The position numbers were made by a program, and so were the translations under genes. From the NCBI GenBank assembly GCA_027382625.1, contig JAJKFJ010022828.1:62001-126000 (forward strand): 64,000 nt of DNA, read 5' to 3'. Below, in pieces: positions 19,324-29,300 of the stretch (position 1 is the first letter of the stretch; the number at the start of each line of letters is the position of its first letter). Below the pieces are notes generated by a model that was not told the origin of the DNA, ran no database searches, and saw nothing but the letters and a program-made list of their open reading frames with translations. The stretch comes from Tetmemena sp. SeJ-2015. Its lineage: Eukaryota > Ciliophora > Spirotrichea > Sporadotrichida > Oxytrichidae.

Positions 19324-19411
19324 GGAAGGGTGGCAGAGTGGTCGATTGCTCCGGTCTTGAAAACCGGCGATGCGCAAGCATCCGTGGGTTCGAATCCCAC
19401 CCCTTCCGCCA
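19324..19411 (+). tRNA. tRNA-Ser (anticodon UGA)
   Basis: A complete 88-nt class II tRNA with an encoded CCA. The acceptor GGAAGGG pairs with CCCTTCC (19401-19407), the discriminator is G and CCA follows. The anticodon stem CCGGT/ACCGG encloses the loop CTTGAAA with TGA. A long variable arm and the T-arm GTGGG-TTCGAAT-CCCAC are present. It decodes UCN codons ending in A. It stands alone between the start of the SPOR operon and the molybdate-type transporter. Confidence 0.96.
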
Positions 19412-19485
19412 ACAAGCAGCCCCCTGGGGCCGGGGGATCCGGTGACGATGCAGCGCGCCCGGCCTCCGCGGGCCGTGCCGCGCCC

Positions 19486-20304
19486 TCAGGATCTGTCGCG
19501 CCGCCCGGTCTGAAGGCGCGCTTCCGCTGTCTTTGCAGCCCGCGAACCGCAAGCCGGGTCGGCTGACAGGCCGCGCCGGACGGCGTCGACCGGCATGTCG
19601 TAAAGGCCGGCAAGGGTTTCGGGGTCAAGGGCGCGGTCCACCGGCAAGAGGCATGCCCTGCCGCTGCGGAACAGGCACAGGACCGCGCTTGCCAGCCGTG
19701 CGGCCTGTCGCGGGTCATGGGTCGAGAACAGGATGCCCTTTCCCTGGCCCGCGAGGCCCGTCAGCACTTCGGCCAGGCGTTCGCGATTGGCGAAATCCAG
19801 CGCTGCGGCGGGTTCGTCGAGGATGAGCGCAGGCGACCCCTGCGCCAGCGCGCGGGCGATGAGCGCCAGCTGGCGTTCCCCGCCCGAAAGGCGGGTGATC
19901 GCCTCTTGCGCCAGGCCTGCAATGCCCAGGGTCGAAAGCGCGGCCCGCGGCCCGGAAATCCGCACGCGACGGTCGGCCCAGGGCGCGAAGATGCGTCGTC
20001 CGCCCCATCACCACGAAATCCAGCACTGTCAGGGGAAGGGGGCGTCGATCGCCTGCGGCACGAAGGCGACCCGCCGGGCGATCGCGGGGCGGGAAAGCCC
20101 GCCGATGCCGATGCCATCCAGCAGGACCGATCCCGATCGGGCGGGTTGCAGATGCAAGAGCGTGTGGAACAGGGTGCTTTTCCCCACCCCGTTGGCGCCG
20201 AGGACGGCGATGATCTGACCCGCCGACAGGGTGAACGCGATATCCCCGGCCAGGCTGCGCCCCGCAGGACCTATCGAAAGCCGTTCCGCCGCAATCAGCG
20301 CCAT
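19486..20304 (-). CDS. ABC transporter ATPase, FecE/MolC type (frameshifted)
   Basis: The ATP-binding subunit of a type II (BtuCD-like) importer. Walker A is in VLGANGVGKSTLFHTLLHLQ, the signature is LSGGERQLALIARALAQG and Walker B is ALILDEPAAALDFANRERLA. The middle (LTVLDFVVMGRT) lies in a second frame, so indels sit near 20030 and 19970. The ATG at 20304 overlaps the permease stop. Neighbouring Mop and ModE-like genes suggest the cargo is molybdate or tungstate rather than a siderophore, as in the Haemophilus MolBCA type II importer. That substrate call is inference from context. Confidence 0.83.
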
Positions 20305-21279
20305 GACTGTCCGCCCCGTGCCAGAAGCACCAGAAAGATCGGTGCGCCAAGAAAGGCGGTCAGCACGCCCAGCGGCACTTCGGTCCCGGCAAGAGAGCGG
20401 GCGCAGGTGTCGATGACAACCATCAGTGCGGCCCCGATCAGGATCGACAGGGGCAAGACCCGGTCAAACCGCGCCCCGCCGATCAGCCGCGCCATATGCG
20501 GCACCATCAGGCCGATCCAGCCGATCGTGCCCGCCGTGGCCACCGCCGCCGAAGTCATCAGCGTCGCTGCCAGGATGACCAGCAGCCGCAGGCGTCCCGT
20601 CTCGACCCCCAGGGCGCGGGCGTCGTCCTCGCCCAGGACAAGCATGCCGATCCGCCAGCGCAGAAGCAGCAGCGGCAGAAGGCCGATCGCAAGCGGGACC
20701 AGAAGGAACCAGACATCCGCCGGCCGGGCGCCCGCCAGCGAGCCGAGAAGCCAGAAGGTCATTGCAGGCAACTGGTCGTCCGGGTCCGCCAGGGTCTTGA
20801 CGATGGCGATCCCGGCCCCGGCCAGCGCCCCCAGGACGATGCCGGTCAGCACCAGCGACAGGGTCTCGCCCCGCTGGCCGATCACTGCGGCGGTTCCCAG
20901 CACCAGGCCGACGGTCGCAAGTCCGAAGGCGAAGCCCAGGCCTGGATCGCCGGGATCGGCAGGCCCAGAAGGATGCCGAGCACCGCTCCGAACCCGGCCC
21001 CGGCCGAGACCCCCAGAATGTCGGGCGACACCAGCGGGTTGCGGAACGTGACCTGATAGGCCGCCCCCGCGGCAGCCAGCGCCGCCCCGACCAGAGCCGC
21101 CGCCGCGAGGCGCGGCAGACGGATCTGGAACAGGACCGAGGCCTCCGGCCCGACGGCGCGCTCGCCCCGGATCGCGCCGAGAATCAGGCCGCCCACACGC
21201 GATGGCGCCATGTCGAACGGCCCGATGACCGCACCGAACAGAAGCGCCAGGACGAGGATCGCCAGGGGGGATGGCCAGC
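20295..21279 (-). CDS. ABC transporter permease, FecCD/MolB type (frameshifted)
   Basis: A BtuC-like permease with about ten TM helices. The N-terminal part holds the family motif IRLPRLAAAALVGAALAAAG followed by VTFRNPLVSPDILGVSAGAG, both diagnostic for FecCD proteins. After an indel near 20940 the second frame continues with LVLTGIVLGALAGAGIAIVK, then TIGWIGLMVPHMARLIGGAR, the conserved C-terminal cytoplasmic-loop region. The exact start is unresolved because the frame is closed by the binding-protein TAG at 21281; an indel in the C run near 21265 is likely. It transfers the oxyanion from the binding protein across the inner membrane with the ATPase below. Confidence 0.85.
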
Positions 21280-21280
21280 T

Positions 21281-22331
21281 CTACTCCGCAAGCAGCTTGC
21301 CCATCGCGGCTTCGTCCAGCGTGACATGTAGAACAGGTCGTAGAACCGCGCCACCTCGGCCGCCAAGTCGCCTTCCGCCGCGTCCGGATAGAACGGTGCA
21401 TCAGGAAATGCAGCCCGATCAGCCGGTTGACCGATGGCGGGCATCGATGAACCCATAGGGGTTCCCCGGGGCCAGGATGATCTGGCCGTCCTGAACCCCC
21501 GGGGGTCCCGGCAAAGCCCGCAAGGGTCGGCGCCGCCCTGGCAAAATCGCGGTCGATGGTGACGATCACCGTCGGCGCCCAGGACAGGACTGCTCCGGCG
21601 ACACGGTCACCAGACCTTTCTCCGCGCCCTCGACCACATTCACGCCGCCCGCGCGCTCAAGGATCTCGGCGTTGATCGCGCCCCGCGCGGCGCTTTCCAA
21701 TCCCTCGGCCCCGCGCGCCAGATAGACCCTGGGGCGCGACTCCTCGGGCACTTTGGCCAGCACCCGGTCGACCATCGACAGCGTCTCTTCGGCATAGGCG
21801 GCCAGGATCTCGCCGCGCTCCGGCACGCCCAGGATTTCGGCCATCTGGCGGATCGCCGTCGGCGTGTTCGCGAAGGAACCGTCGATCAGGACATAGGGCA
21901 CGCCGGTCTGCGTCTGCACCTTTTCGGCCAGACTCAGATAGGTGTCGCTGACCGTTCCGAAATCGACGATCAGGTCCGGTTCGGCCTGCAGCAGAACCTC
22001 CAGGTTCAGCGTATCGCCCTTCCCGGTCAGGCGGCCCAGTTCGGGCAGCGACCGTGTCTCGGGCAGAAATAGGGCAGGTCGCCTTCGCGGGGCGCGCGCA
22101 CCCAGCCGATCATCGCTTCGGCTTCAGGGCATAAAGCAGGACCGATGCCGGAGGGCCGGCCGCAAAGACGCGGGCGGGCGCATCCGGCACTGTGACCGTG
22201 CGTCCCGTCGCGTCGACGACATCGCGCGCTTGGGCAAGGGGGGCAGATGCCAGCAGCAGCAGGGTCGCGAAAAGCGCCGGCACCGCGGCGCGCATTCTGG
22301 TCAGGCGGGGGCCTCGCCGTCCGGGTCTCAT
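21281..22331 (-). CDS. Periplasmic binding protein, FecB/MolA type (frameshifted)
   Basis: A cluster-A-III (helical backbone) binding protein. The signal peptide MRAAVPALFATLLLLASAPL is followed by RDVVDATGRTVTVPDAPARV, the canonical start of FepB/BtuF-like proteins. Downstream VQTQTGVPYVLIDGSFANTP and RPRVYLARGAEGLESAARGA follow. Frames change near 22120, 21920, 21590 and in 21340-21480; the C-terminus reads KLLAE before a TAG at 21281-21283. The ATG at 22331 overlaps the TrmO-like stop, though 22295 is possible. With the Mop and ModE genes in the same divergent unit, molybdate or tungstate is the likely ligand. Confidence 0.78.
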
Positions 22332-22810
22332 GCCGCCACTCCCGTCAGGTGGCCGAATTCCGGCTTGATGTCCAGAAGCGGCGTGCCGTCCACGCAATCC
22401 AGCCCCCGGACCGACAGTACCGGCCCGTCGATATCGATCAGCCGCACCAGGCTGGAGGCGATCGGATTTGGCCGCTGTGGCGAGCGCAGCGCGAAAGTGC
22501 CCCGCAGGTTTCCGTCAGAACGCGGGCTTTGCAGCAAGAGATCGAGCCGCGCCAGATGCAGCCAGTAGAGAATCTGCAACCGCGCGCCGGGCCGCAGGCC
22601 CGACAGGGCCGGCGCCAGATGCGGGACAAGTTCGATGAAGCAGATCGGGCCGCCCGCCTCGTCTCCCTGCTTCGGGCAGTCCTGCGCCGAAGCCCAGGGC
22701 GCGCCGATCGTTCCGATGAACTGCACTGTCGCGTCGGCGCTGATCGGCCGGTCCGTCGTCGTCTCGCCGGGGCGCAGTGCGCTCCAGGCCTTCGGTCCGT
22801 CCAGGGTCAT
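22328..22810 (-). CDS. TrmO/TsaA-like protein (UPF0066 family)
   Basis: An intact 160-aa beta-barrel protein of the TsaA/TrmO family, whose Escherichia coli member methylates N6-threonylcarbamoyladenosine-37 of tRNA using S-adenosylmethionine. Family features visible are FIGTIGAPWASAQDCPKQGD near the N-terminus, LYWLHLARLDLLLQSP in the middle and the 'R-G-T-F-A-L-R-S-P-x-R-P-N-P-I' signature, followed by LDCVDGTPLLDIKPEF. The start overlaps the mop stop by ATGA and the stop overlaps the binding-protein start, so it is embedded in the metal-transport operon. Why it belongs there is not known; a pterin or oxyanion-related role rather than tRNA modification is possible. Confidence 0.8.
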   Translation of the reverse strand: MTLDGPKAWSALRPGETTTDRPISADATVQFIGTIGAPWASAQDCPKQGDEAGGPICFIELVPHLAPALSGLRPGARLQILYWLHLARLDLLLQSPRSDGNLRGTFALRSPQRPNPIASSLVRLIDIDGPVLSVRGLDCVDGTPLLDIKPEFGHLTGVAA

Positions 22811-23016
22811 TGATCTTTCCCCACCATGACATCCGAGGCCTTGATCACGGCATAGGCCCTTTCCACCACCGCCAGCCCCAGTTCGCGGACGGCGTCATTG
22901 GTGATCGCGGCCGTGACGATGCTGCCGCCCACGTCGATCCGGACATGGGAGGTAGCCGCCCCGGTCGCGATGTCGACCACCGTTCCGGGCAGGACGTTGC
23001 GCGCGCTCAATTTCAT
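22807..23016 (-). CDS. Mop-type molybdenum/tungsten-pterin-binding protein (TOBE domain)
   Basis: A 69-aa protein made of one TOBE/MOP domain. MKLSARNVLPGTVVDIATGA is the classical Mop start, followed by VRIDVGGSIVTAAITNDAVR and a terminal KASDVMVGKDQ. Mop proteins bind molybdate or tungstate as hexamers and act as intracellular stores or buffers. The ATG at 23016 follows AGGAG (read in reverse, 'CAGGAGCC'). A 24-bp ModE-like palindrome ends 16 nt upstream. It is the first gene of the operon mop / TrmO-like / binding protein / permease / ATPase and is the best evidence that the importer carries an oxyanion. Confidence 0.9.
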   Translation of the reverse strand: MKLSARNVLPGTVVDIATGAATSHVRIDVGGSIVTAAITNDAVRELGLAVVERAYAVIKASDVMVGKDQ

Positions 23017-23031
23017 GACAGGCTCCTGAAT

Positions 23032-23055
23032 CGATATGTTTCGCAAAAAATATCG
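23032..23055. promoter_or_regulatory. ModE-box-like palindrome, site 1
   Basis: CGATAT-N12-ATATCG, a 24-bp element whose total length equals the Escherichia coli ModE box and whose outer arms (CG...TA / TA...CG) fit the same plan. It lies 16 nt upstream of mop, facing the divergent ModE-type regulator. Confidence 0.65.
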
Positions 23056-23117
23056 CAGGGCTGTCCGGGCCTGTCGAGAGGGAATTTGCCCAGGGAGCGG
23101 CCTGTTGGGCTTGCCAG

Positions 23118-23141
23118 CGATAGGCAATTCCGGAAATATCG
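23118..23141. promoter_or_regulatory. ModE-box-like palindrome, site 2
   Basis: CGATA-N14-TATCG, also exactly 24 bp, sharing CGATA at the left and AAATATCG at the right with site 1, 86 bp away. It ends 24 nt before the regulator start, as expected for autoregulation. Confidence 0.6.
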
Positions 23142-23165
23142 TCTCGGGTCAGAGCGGAGCCCCCG

Positions 23166-23531
23166 ATGACGGCACTCAAGCTGCGTATCCTGTTCGACGG
23201 CGCGATGATCGGCCCCGGCAAGGCCGAGCTGCTCGAGCGTATCCGCGAGACGGGGTCGATCGCCGCGGCCGGGCGGCAGATGGCGATGAGCTACAAGCGC
23301 GCCTGGATGCTGGTCGAAGAGATGAATGCGGCTTTCGTTGACCCCCTGGTCAGCAGCGCGCGCGGCGGGCCGGGCGGCGGCGGGGCCCGGTTGACCGATG
23401 CCGGGGCCGCGGTCCTGCGGCTTTACCGCGATGTCGTGGAAAGATCCGAACAGGCGGCGGCCGCGCCGCTGCTGAAACTGGAAGGCATGCTCCGGGCAAA
23501 GCCGACGGGCGACCCATCCGGCGGAAGATGA
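23166..23531 (+). CDS. modE: ModE-family transcriptional regulator (DNA-binding domain only)
   Basis: A 121-aa winged-helix protein of the ModE N-terminal/LysR-like type. KLRILFDGAMIGPGKAELLE and ERIRETGSIAAAGRQMAMSY contain the wing-start and recognition helix motif 'GSIxxAAxxxxMSYKRAW', and a later ARLTDAGAAVLRLYRDVVER matches the dimerisation helix. Full-length ModE has two further TOBE domains that bind molybdate; they are absent here, as in several alphaproteobacterial paralogues. It is divergent from mop, with two 24-bp palindromes between them. It probably represses the importer when oxyanion is abundant, possibly with Mop acting as sensor. Confidence 0.88.
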   Translation: MTALKLRILFDGAMIGPGKAELLERIRETGSIAAAGRQMAMSYKRAWMLVEEMNAAFVDPLVSSARGGPGGGGARLTDAGAAVLRLYRDVVERSEQAAAAPLLKLEGMLRAKPTGDPSGGR

Positions 23532-23680
23532 GGCTTGCGCGGCTGTCGCTGCGCGCAGGGGGAATGCCAAAGGCGCAAAGGCCGGGCGGCAATGGCCTGC
23601 CGCCTGCCTGCCGCCTGAACGCCGATCCGGCCGGGGCAGGCCGGGACGGCCTGGCATGTGTCGCGGCGCATCGCCGGTTG

Positions 23681-25690
23681 TCAGGCCTTCCCCCGCAGTG
23701 CGCCGTGATGCCTGAAGGTTGACACGATCTGACGCCGCCGGGCCGCCGTCTTTTGCGGCGCGCGGCGCCCCCCGATGCGGCGCCCCCCGATGCGGCGCGC
23801 CCCCGTTGTAGCGCCCCCCGATGCGGCGAACCGGGATGCGCGGCGGGTCCGGCCTTGCCGGGACGACGCTGTGGGCCCTGCGGCGAAACACGATGCGGGC
23901 GCCCCGCGCATGTGCGGGGCGGCGATGCCCGCGCGGCGCAGGACCGGCCGCGCCGATCTCAGGCCGCGCGCGCGCGGCCTTCGCCTTGCCCCCCGACCGC
24001 CGCGCCACGGCGCTGGCCAGGCCGCGCTGGCCGTCAGCTCCTGGCTGGCCGCGAGCCGATTTTTCGCAGACGGCATTCGCTGGTGACGGGTCCAGCGCCG
24101 AGACGCCCGAATTGATCTCGGACAGGCCCTGCGACTGTTCCGCCGCCCCCGTTGCGATCGAGGAGACAAGCTGCGCCATGCGCGCCACCTGGGTGACGAC
24201 CGAATTCAACGCGCTGCCGGTGGCATTCCCCTGCTCGACCCCGCGATGATCTGCTCGGTCGAGGTGACGATCAGCGTCTTGATCTCTTGGCGGCCTGCGA
24301 CGAACGCTGCGCCAATGCCCGCACTTCCGAAGCGACCACCGCGAAACCGCGGCCCGCCTCCCCCGCCCGCGCCGCCTCGACCCCCGCATTCAGCGCCAGC
24401 AGGTTGGTCTGGAAGGCGATGTCGTCGATCACGCCGATGATCTGGCGGATCTGGCGCGACGACTGCTCGATCTCGTTCATGCGCCCACTGCGCCTGCAAC
24501 GATCCGCCCGCTCTGTTCGGCCTCGCCGCGCGCCTCGACCATCGCCTTCTCAACCTCCTGCGCGTTTTCCGAGGCCGACGGACCGAGGCGGTCATCTCTT
24601 CCAGCGCGGCGGCGGTCTGTTCCAGCGTCGCGGCCTGCGATTCGGCGCGCTGCGACAATTCGTTCGAGGCGCGGTGATATCCTCGCTCATGCGGTGGATC
24701 GACACGCCCGCCCCGACCAGCCCGGCGATCAGCCCGGCAAGTTGCTCCATCGCCTCGTTGAAGTCGCGGCGCAGGGGTTCGTAATCCTCGCCGAAGGGCC
24801 GCGTCAGCCGCCGTGTCAGATCGCCCGCCGCCAGATCGCGCAGCCCTCGCCCAGGGCCGCGATCACCGCGCGGCTTTCGGCCTCCTGCGCTTCCTGCGCG
24901 GCCATGGCGCTGCCCACGGTCTCGGTCAGCTTGTCGATGTCGCGGGCGATGGCGCCGATATCGTCATCGCGGGTGATCGCGCCGATCCGCACCGTGAAAT
25001 CGCCCTGCGTGACCGATCCCAGCGCCCCGCGCAGCCGGTCGATGGGCATGGTGATGCTGGCGGTCACTTCCGGTTGCCCAGCGTCACCAGCAGCAGCGCG
25101 CGGCAGAGGCGGCAACAGCACCAGCATCAGCCATCGTGTTCAGCCCGGCCACTTCGGCCCCGCTGTCATGGGCATAGGTCTCGATCGAGCCTGCCACATC
25201 GCCGAGCGACAGTTTCAGCGCCTCGAAATCGGAATAGAACAGGGGCAGATCGGCCATGGCCTTCTGGTCATCCACCCCGATCTCGCCCGCGACCTTTTCG
25301 GCCGAGGCGACATAGGCCATGACGTCATCGGCCACGGCGGCCACCTTGCCCTGCAGGTCGTCGGGCAGCGGCGTGGCTTGCAGCTTGTCCAGCGTCTCGC
25401 GCATCAGCGCGGTATTGTCCTGAATCTCCTGCACCGAGGACTTGATCTGTTCCTCGTCTTTCCGCTGGGAAAACAGCAGGGCGCTGGACACGCCGGCATA
25501 GATCCCGTCATGCAGCATATCCATCAGCATGCTTTCGCGCATCGCCGAATTGGCATTGCCCTGGCCCAGCAGCCCGGCATTGCTTTTCCACATGCTGACC
25601 AGGCCCAGCCCGGCGGTGATCAGGATGGCGGCCATGGCAAGGCCGCTGGCAATCCGCAGGTAGGACTTGATCGAAAGCGTCCGCAGCATC
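23681..25690 (-). CDS. Methyl-accepting chemotaxis protein (frameshifted)
   Basis: A transmembrane chemoreceptor. Residues 1-30 ([20 protein letters not shown]) form TM1, followed by a four-helix periplasmic sensor. TM2 lies near 25110, damaged by an indel. A HAMP domain follows ([20 protein letters not shown]). The signalling hairpin tip is [38 protein letters not shown] (24271-24480 frame). Frames change near 25120, 24840, 24690, 24580, 24480, 24300, 24240 and 24080. The C-terminal tail contains a 15-bp tandem repeat and its true end is uncertain; 23681 is the furthest plausible stop. It signals to CheA/CheW, neither of which is in the window. Confidence 0.82.
23762..23830 (-). repeat. Degenerate 15-bp tandem repeat in the chemoreceptor tail
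   Basis: About four units close to CGCCCCCCGATGCGG on the plus strand, which on the minus strand encode repeated Arg-Ile-Gly-Gly-Arg. It falls in the poorly conserved C-terminal tail of the receptor, where frame is uncertain. Confidence 0.6.
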
Positions 25691-25757
25691 TCGCATCTCC
25701 CCGGGAAAGACGGCGGGACAATGCCACCCAAGAGCCTAAGAAATCGCAAACGCCGCT

Positions 25758-26237
25758 TCAGCCCGAATCCTTCACCGCCTCCATCGCCACATAGGTCGAG
25801 GTCGAGGCGACATGCGGCAAGGCGCTGATGCGTTCCGCCAGCACCCGGCGGTAATCGGCGATGTCGCCGGTCCGCACCTTCAGCAGATAGTCGAAGCGGC
25901 TGGCAATCATGTGGCATTGCTCGATTTCCGGCACCATCACCACCGCCTTGTTGAACGCTTGCAACGCCGCTTCGCGGGTGTCGGACAGCCGCACCTCGAC
26001 AAAGGCGACATGGGCAAGGCCAAGCCGGATCGGGTCGAGCAGGGCGCGATATCCGGTGATCAGCCCCGCATCCTCCAGCCGTTTCATCCGCGCCTGCGTC
26101 GGCGATTTCGACAATCCGATGCGGCGGGCAAGCTCGGTCGCGCTGATCCGCCCGTCGGTCGACAGCGTCCGGATGATCGCCTCGTCGAAGCGGTCAAGGT
26201 CGATCCGCACGGCGGGGCGGGGGGGCGGCAGCCGCAT
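25758..26237 (-). CDS. Lrp/AsnC-family regulator, probable PutR
   Basis: A transcription factor of 159 aa: an N-terminal HTH (DEAIIRTLSTDGRISATELA, then RRIGLSKSPTQARMKRLEDA) and a C-terminal RAM/AsnC ligand domain (LAHVAFVEVRLSDTREAALQ to YVAMEAVKDSG). The ATG at 26237 is preferred over 26291, which adds an unrelated extension across the promoter. It is divergent from putA, with 69 nt between starts. In alphaproteobacteria such as Rhodobacter and Agrobacterium an Lrp-type PutR next to putA activates it in response to proline. The gene is intact. Identification as PutR rests on position plus family. Confidence 0.88.
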   Translation of the reverse strand: MRLPPPRPAVRIDLDRFDEAIIRTLSTDGRISATELARRIGLSKSPTQARMKRLEDAGLITGYRALLDPIRLGLAHVAFVEVRLSDTREAALQAFNKAVVMVPEIEQCHMIASRFDYLLKVRTGDIADYRRVLAERISALPHVASTSTYVAMEAVKDSG

Positions 26238-26306
26238 ATCGCATAAAACCTTCGGAGACGCCACGCGAATTCGGTCGTATCCTCGGATCATCGCAAGAGG
26301 TTTGCC

Positions 26307-29300
26307 ATGCCCGATTCCGTCGCCCCGACCCTTGGTCGCAGATCACCCACAAGGCCTTGGCCGACGAGCCGGCGCTGGTCGCCCGCCTGATCGCCGAGGC
26401 GGCGCTGTCGCCCGCCGACCGCGCCCGCATCTCGGCCGAAGGCGCGGGCCTTGTCACCCGCATCCGCGCCAGCGTGAAACCGGGGCTGATGGAAGTGTTC
26501 CTCGCCGAATACGGCCTCTCGACCGAAGAGGGCATCGCCCTCATGTGTCTGGCCGAGGCGCTTTTGCGCGTGCCCGACGCCGAAACGATGGACGCCCTGA
26601 TCGAGGACAAGATCGCCCCCTCCGACTGGGGCCGCCACCTCGGGCGCTCGGCCTCGAGCCTCGTCAACGCCTCGACCTGGGCGCTGATGCTGACCGGCAA
26701 GGTGCTTGAAGACCGCGAACCCGGCGTGGTCGGCCACCTGCGGGCCGCCATGAAACGCTTGGGCGAACCCGTCATCCGCCGCGCCGTCGCACAGGCGATG
26801 AAGGAAATGGGCCGCCAGTTCGTGCTGGCGAGACGATCGAAAAGGCCATGGCCCGCGCCGCCGAACAGGAAAAGCGCGGCTACAGCTATTCCTATGACAT
26901 GCTGGGCGAAGCCGCCCGCACCGAAGCCGACGCCCGCCGCTACCATCTGGCCTATAGCCGTGCCATCACCGCCATCGCCAGCGCGGCCAGGGGCAGCGAT
27001 GTGGGCGAAAACCCCGGCATCTCGGTCAAGCTTTCCGCCCTGCATCCGCGCTACGAAATCGCCAAACGCGCGCGCGTGATGGAGGAACTCGTCCCCCGCG
27101 TCCGCGCCTTGGCCGGACTGGCCAAAGCCGCAGGCCTCGGCTTCAACATCGACGCCGAAGAGGCCGACCGTCTCGCCCTTTCCCTCGAGGTGATCGAATC
27201 CGTCCTGTCCGACCCCGCGCTCAAGGGTTGGGACGGTTTCGGCGTGGTGGTGCAGGCCTACGGACGCCGTGCGGGCGCAGTGATCGACTGGCTCTACGAC
27301 CTGTCCACCCGCCTTGACCGCAAGATCATGGTCCGTCTGGTCAAAGGCGCCTATTGGGACGCCGAGGTGAAGCGCGCGCAGGTCCTCGGCCTGTCCGGTT
27401 TCCCCGTATTCACCCGCAAGCAGGCAACCGATGTGTCCTACATCGCCAACGCCCGCAAATTGCTGGGCATGACCGACCGCATCTATCCGCAATTCGCCAC
27501 CCACAACGCCCATACGGTCGCCGCCGTGCTGGACATGGCCAAGACCCTGGGCGTGGGCCCGCGCGATTACGAATTCCAGCGCCTGCACGGCATGGGCGAA
27601 CGCCTGCATGACATTGTGCTGACCGACAACGGCACGCGCTGCCGCATCTACGCCCCCGTGGGCGCGCATCGCGACCTCTTGGCCTATCTGGTCCGCCGTC
27701 TGCTGGAGAACGGTGCGAATTCCAGCTTCGTCAACCAGATCGTCAATGAGGACGTGACCCCCGAACAGGTTGCCGCCTGCCCGCTGACCTATATGGAAAC
27801 CGTCTCGCCGGTGGAAAACCCCGCCGTCACGCCACCCGCGGCCCTGTTCCCGGCGCGGCGCAATTCGCAGGGCTGGGACCTGGCCGATCTGGCCGATCTT
27901 GACCGCCTGGACGATGCCCGCGCCCCCCATGCGGAAGCCGAGGCCGAAGCCACCCCCCGTCTGGCGGGCAGGATGGCCGGCGGCCCGCGCCTGGCCGTCC
28001 TGAACCCCGCGAATGGCGCCCGCGTGGGCTTTGCCCTGACCGCAAGCGCCGCCGATGTCGACACCGCCTTCCGCCTGGCCGAACCCTGGGCCGCCGCGCC
28101 TGCGATCCGCGCCGAGGTCCTGCGCCGCGCCGCCGACCTCTACGAATCTGCGGCGGGCCAGATCTTCGCTCTTCTGGCGCGCGAGGCGGCCAGGACAGCT
28201 GTCCGCATGCGGAACTGCGCGAGCGGTGGATTCTGCGACTAGCACGGCCGCGTCGCCGGCATCGTGCCTGCCATCAGCCCGCTGAACTTCCCGCTGCATC
28301 TTCACCGGCCAGATCGCCGCCGCCCTGGCTGCGGGCAATGCCGTTCTGGCGAAACCCGCCGAACAGACCCCGCTGATCGCGACCCTGGCGACCGACCTCC
28401 TCCTCCGCGCGGGCGTGCCCGCCACCGCGCTCCAGCTTCTGCCCGGCGATGGCGCGGTCGGCGCGCTGATCACCCGCGACCCGCGCCTGTCCGGCGTGGC
28501 CTTCACCGGCTCGACCGCGACCGCCCAGGCCATCCGCCGCAGCATGGCCGACAATATCGACCCGACCGCCCCGCTGATTGCCGAAACGGGCGGCCTTAAC
28601 GCCATGGTGGTCGACAGCACGGCGCTGCCCGAACAGGCGGTGCGCGACATCATCGCCTCGGCCTTCCAGTCGGCGGGCCAGCGCTGTTCGGCCCTGCGCT
28701 GCCTCTATCTGCAGGAAGACGTGGCCGGCCGATTTCCGACATGCTCTTCGGCGCGATGGACGAACTGTCGCTCGGCGACCCGTGGTCCCTCGCCACGATA
28801 TCGGCCCGGTGATCGACGCCGAGGCGCAGCAGGACATCGCCGCCTATGTCGCGCGGGCGCAAGGAAGGCCGCTCGTCAAGGAACTCTCCCCCCCCGCGAC
28901 CGGCATTTCATCGCGCCTGCGTGATCCGCGTCGCGGCGGATCGAGGCGTGCCGCGCGTAGATCTTCGCCCCGTCCTGCACCTCGCCACTTCAGGCGCGAC
29001 CTGCCCAAGCGTCAAGCAGGCGATCAACGCCCCGGCTTGGCCTGACGCTTCAAGCGTCGACCATCACCGCGCACAGGTCGAGGGCGTCCATGCCGGCAAC
29101 ATCTACGTCAACCGCAACCAGATCGGCGCAGTCGTGGGCAGCCAGCCCTTCGGCGGCGAGGGCCTGTCGGGCACCGGGCCAAAGGCGGGCGGCCCGCATT
29201 ACCTGGCCCGCTTCACCCGCGCCCCCGCGCCCCCCCATGCCGGGCCCGAAGGCGCAGCGGTCACTGAGGCCGAGGTGAAAGCCCGTCTCGCCACCCCGGC

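Noticed and set aside
19324..19411. tRNA-Ser as attachment site of an integrated element carrying the molybdate locus
   Set aside because: No integrase, no repeat of the tRNA 3' end and no composition change is seen in the following 4 kb.
23013..24389. A 458-codon minus-strand frame running from the chemoreceptor across modE
   Set aside because: It joins out-of-frame parts of the receptor with the antisense strand of the regulator, so it is not a real fusion.
26194..28653. An 819-codon open frame antisense to putA
   Set aside because: It is opposite a clearly conserved PutA coding region, has no recognisable domain, and is Arg/Gly/Ala-rich as expected for the antisense frame of GC-rich DNA.
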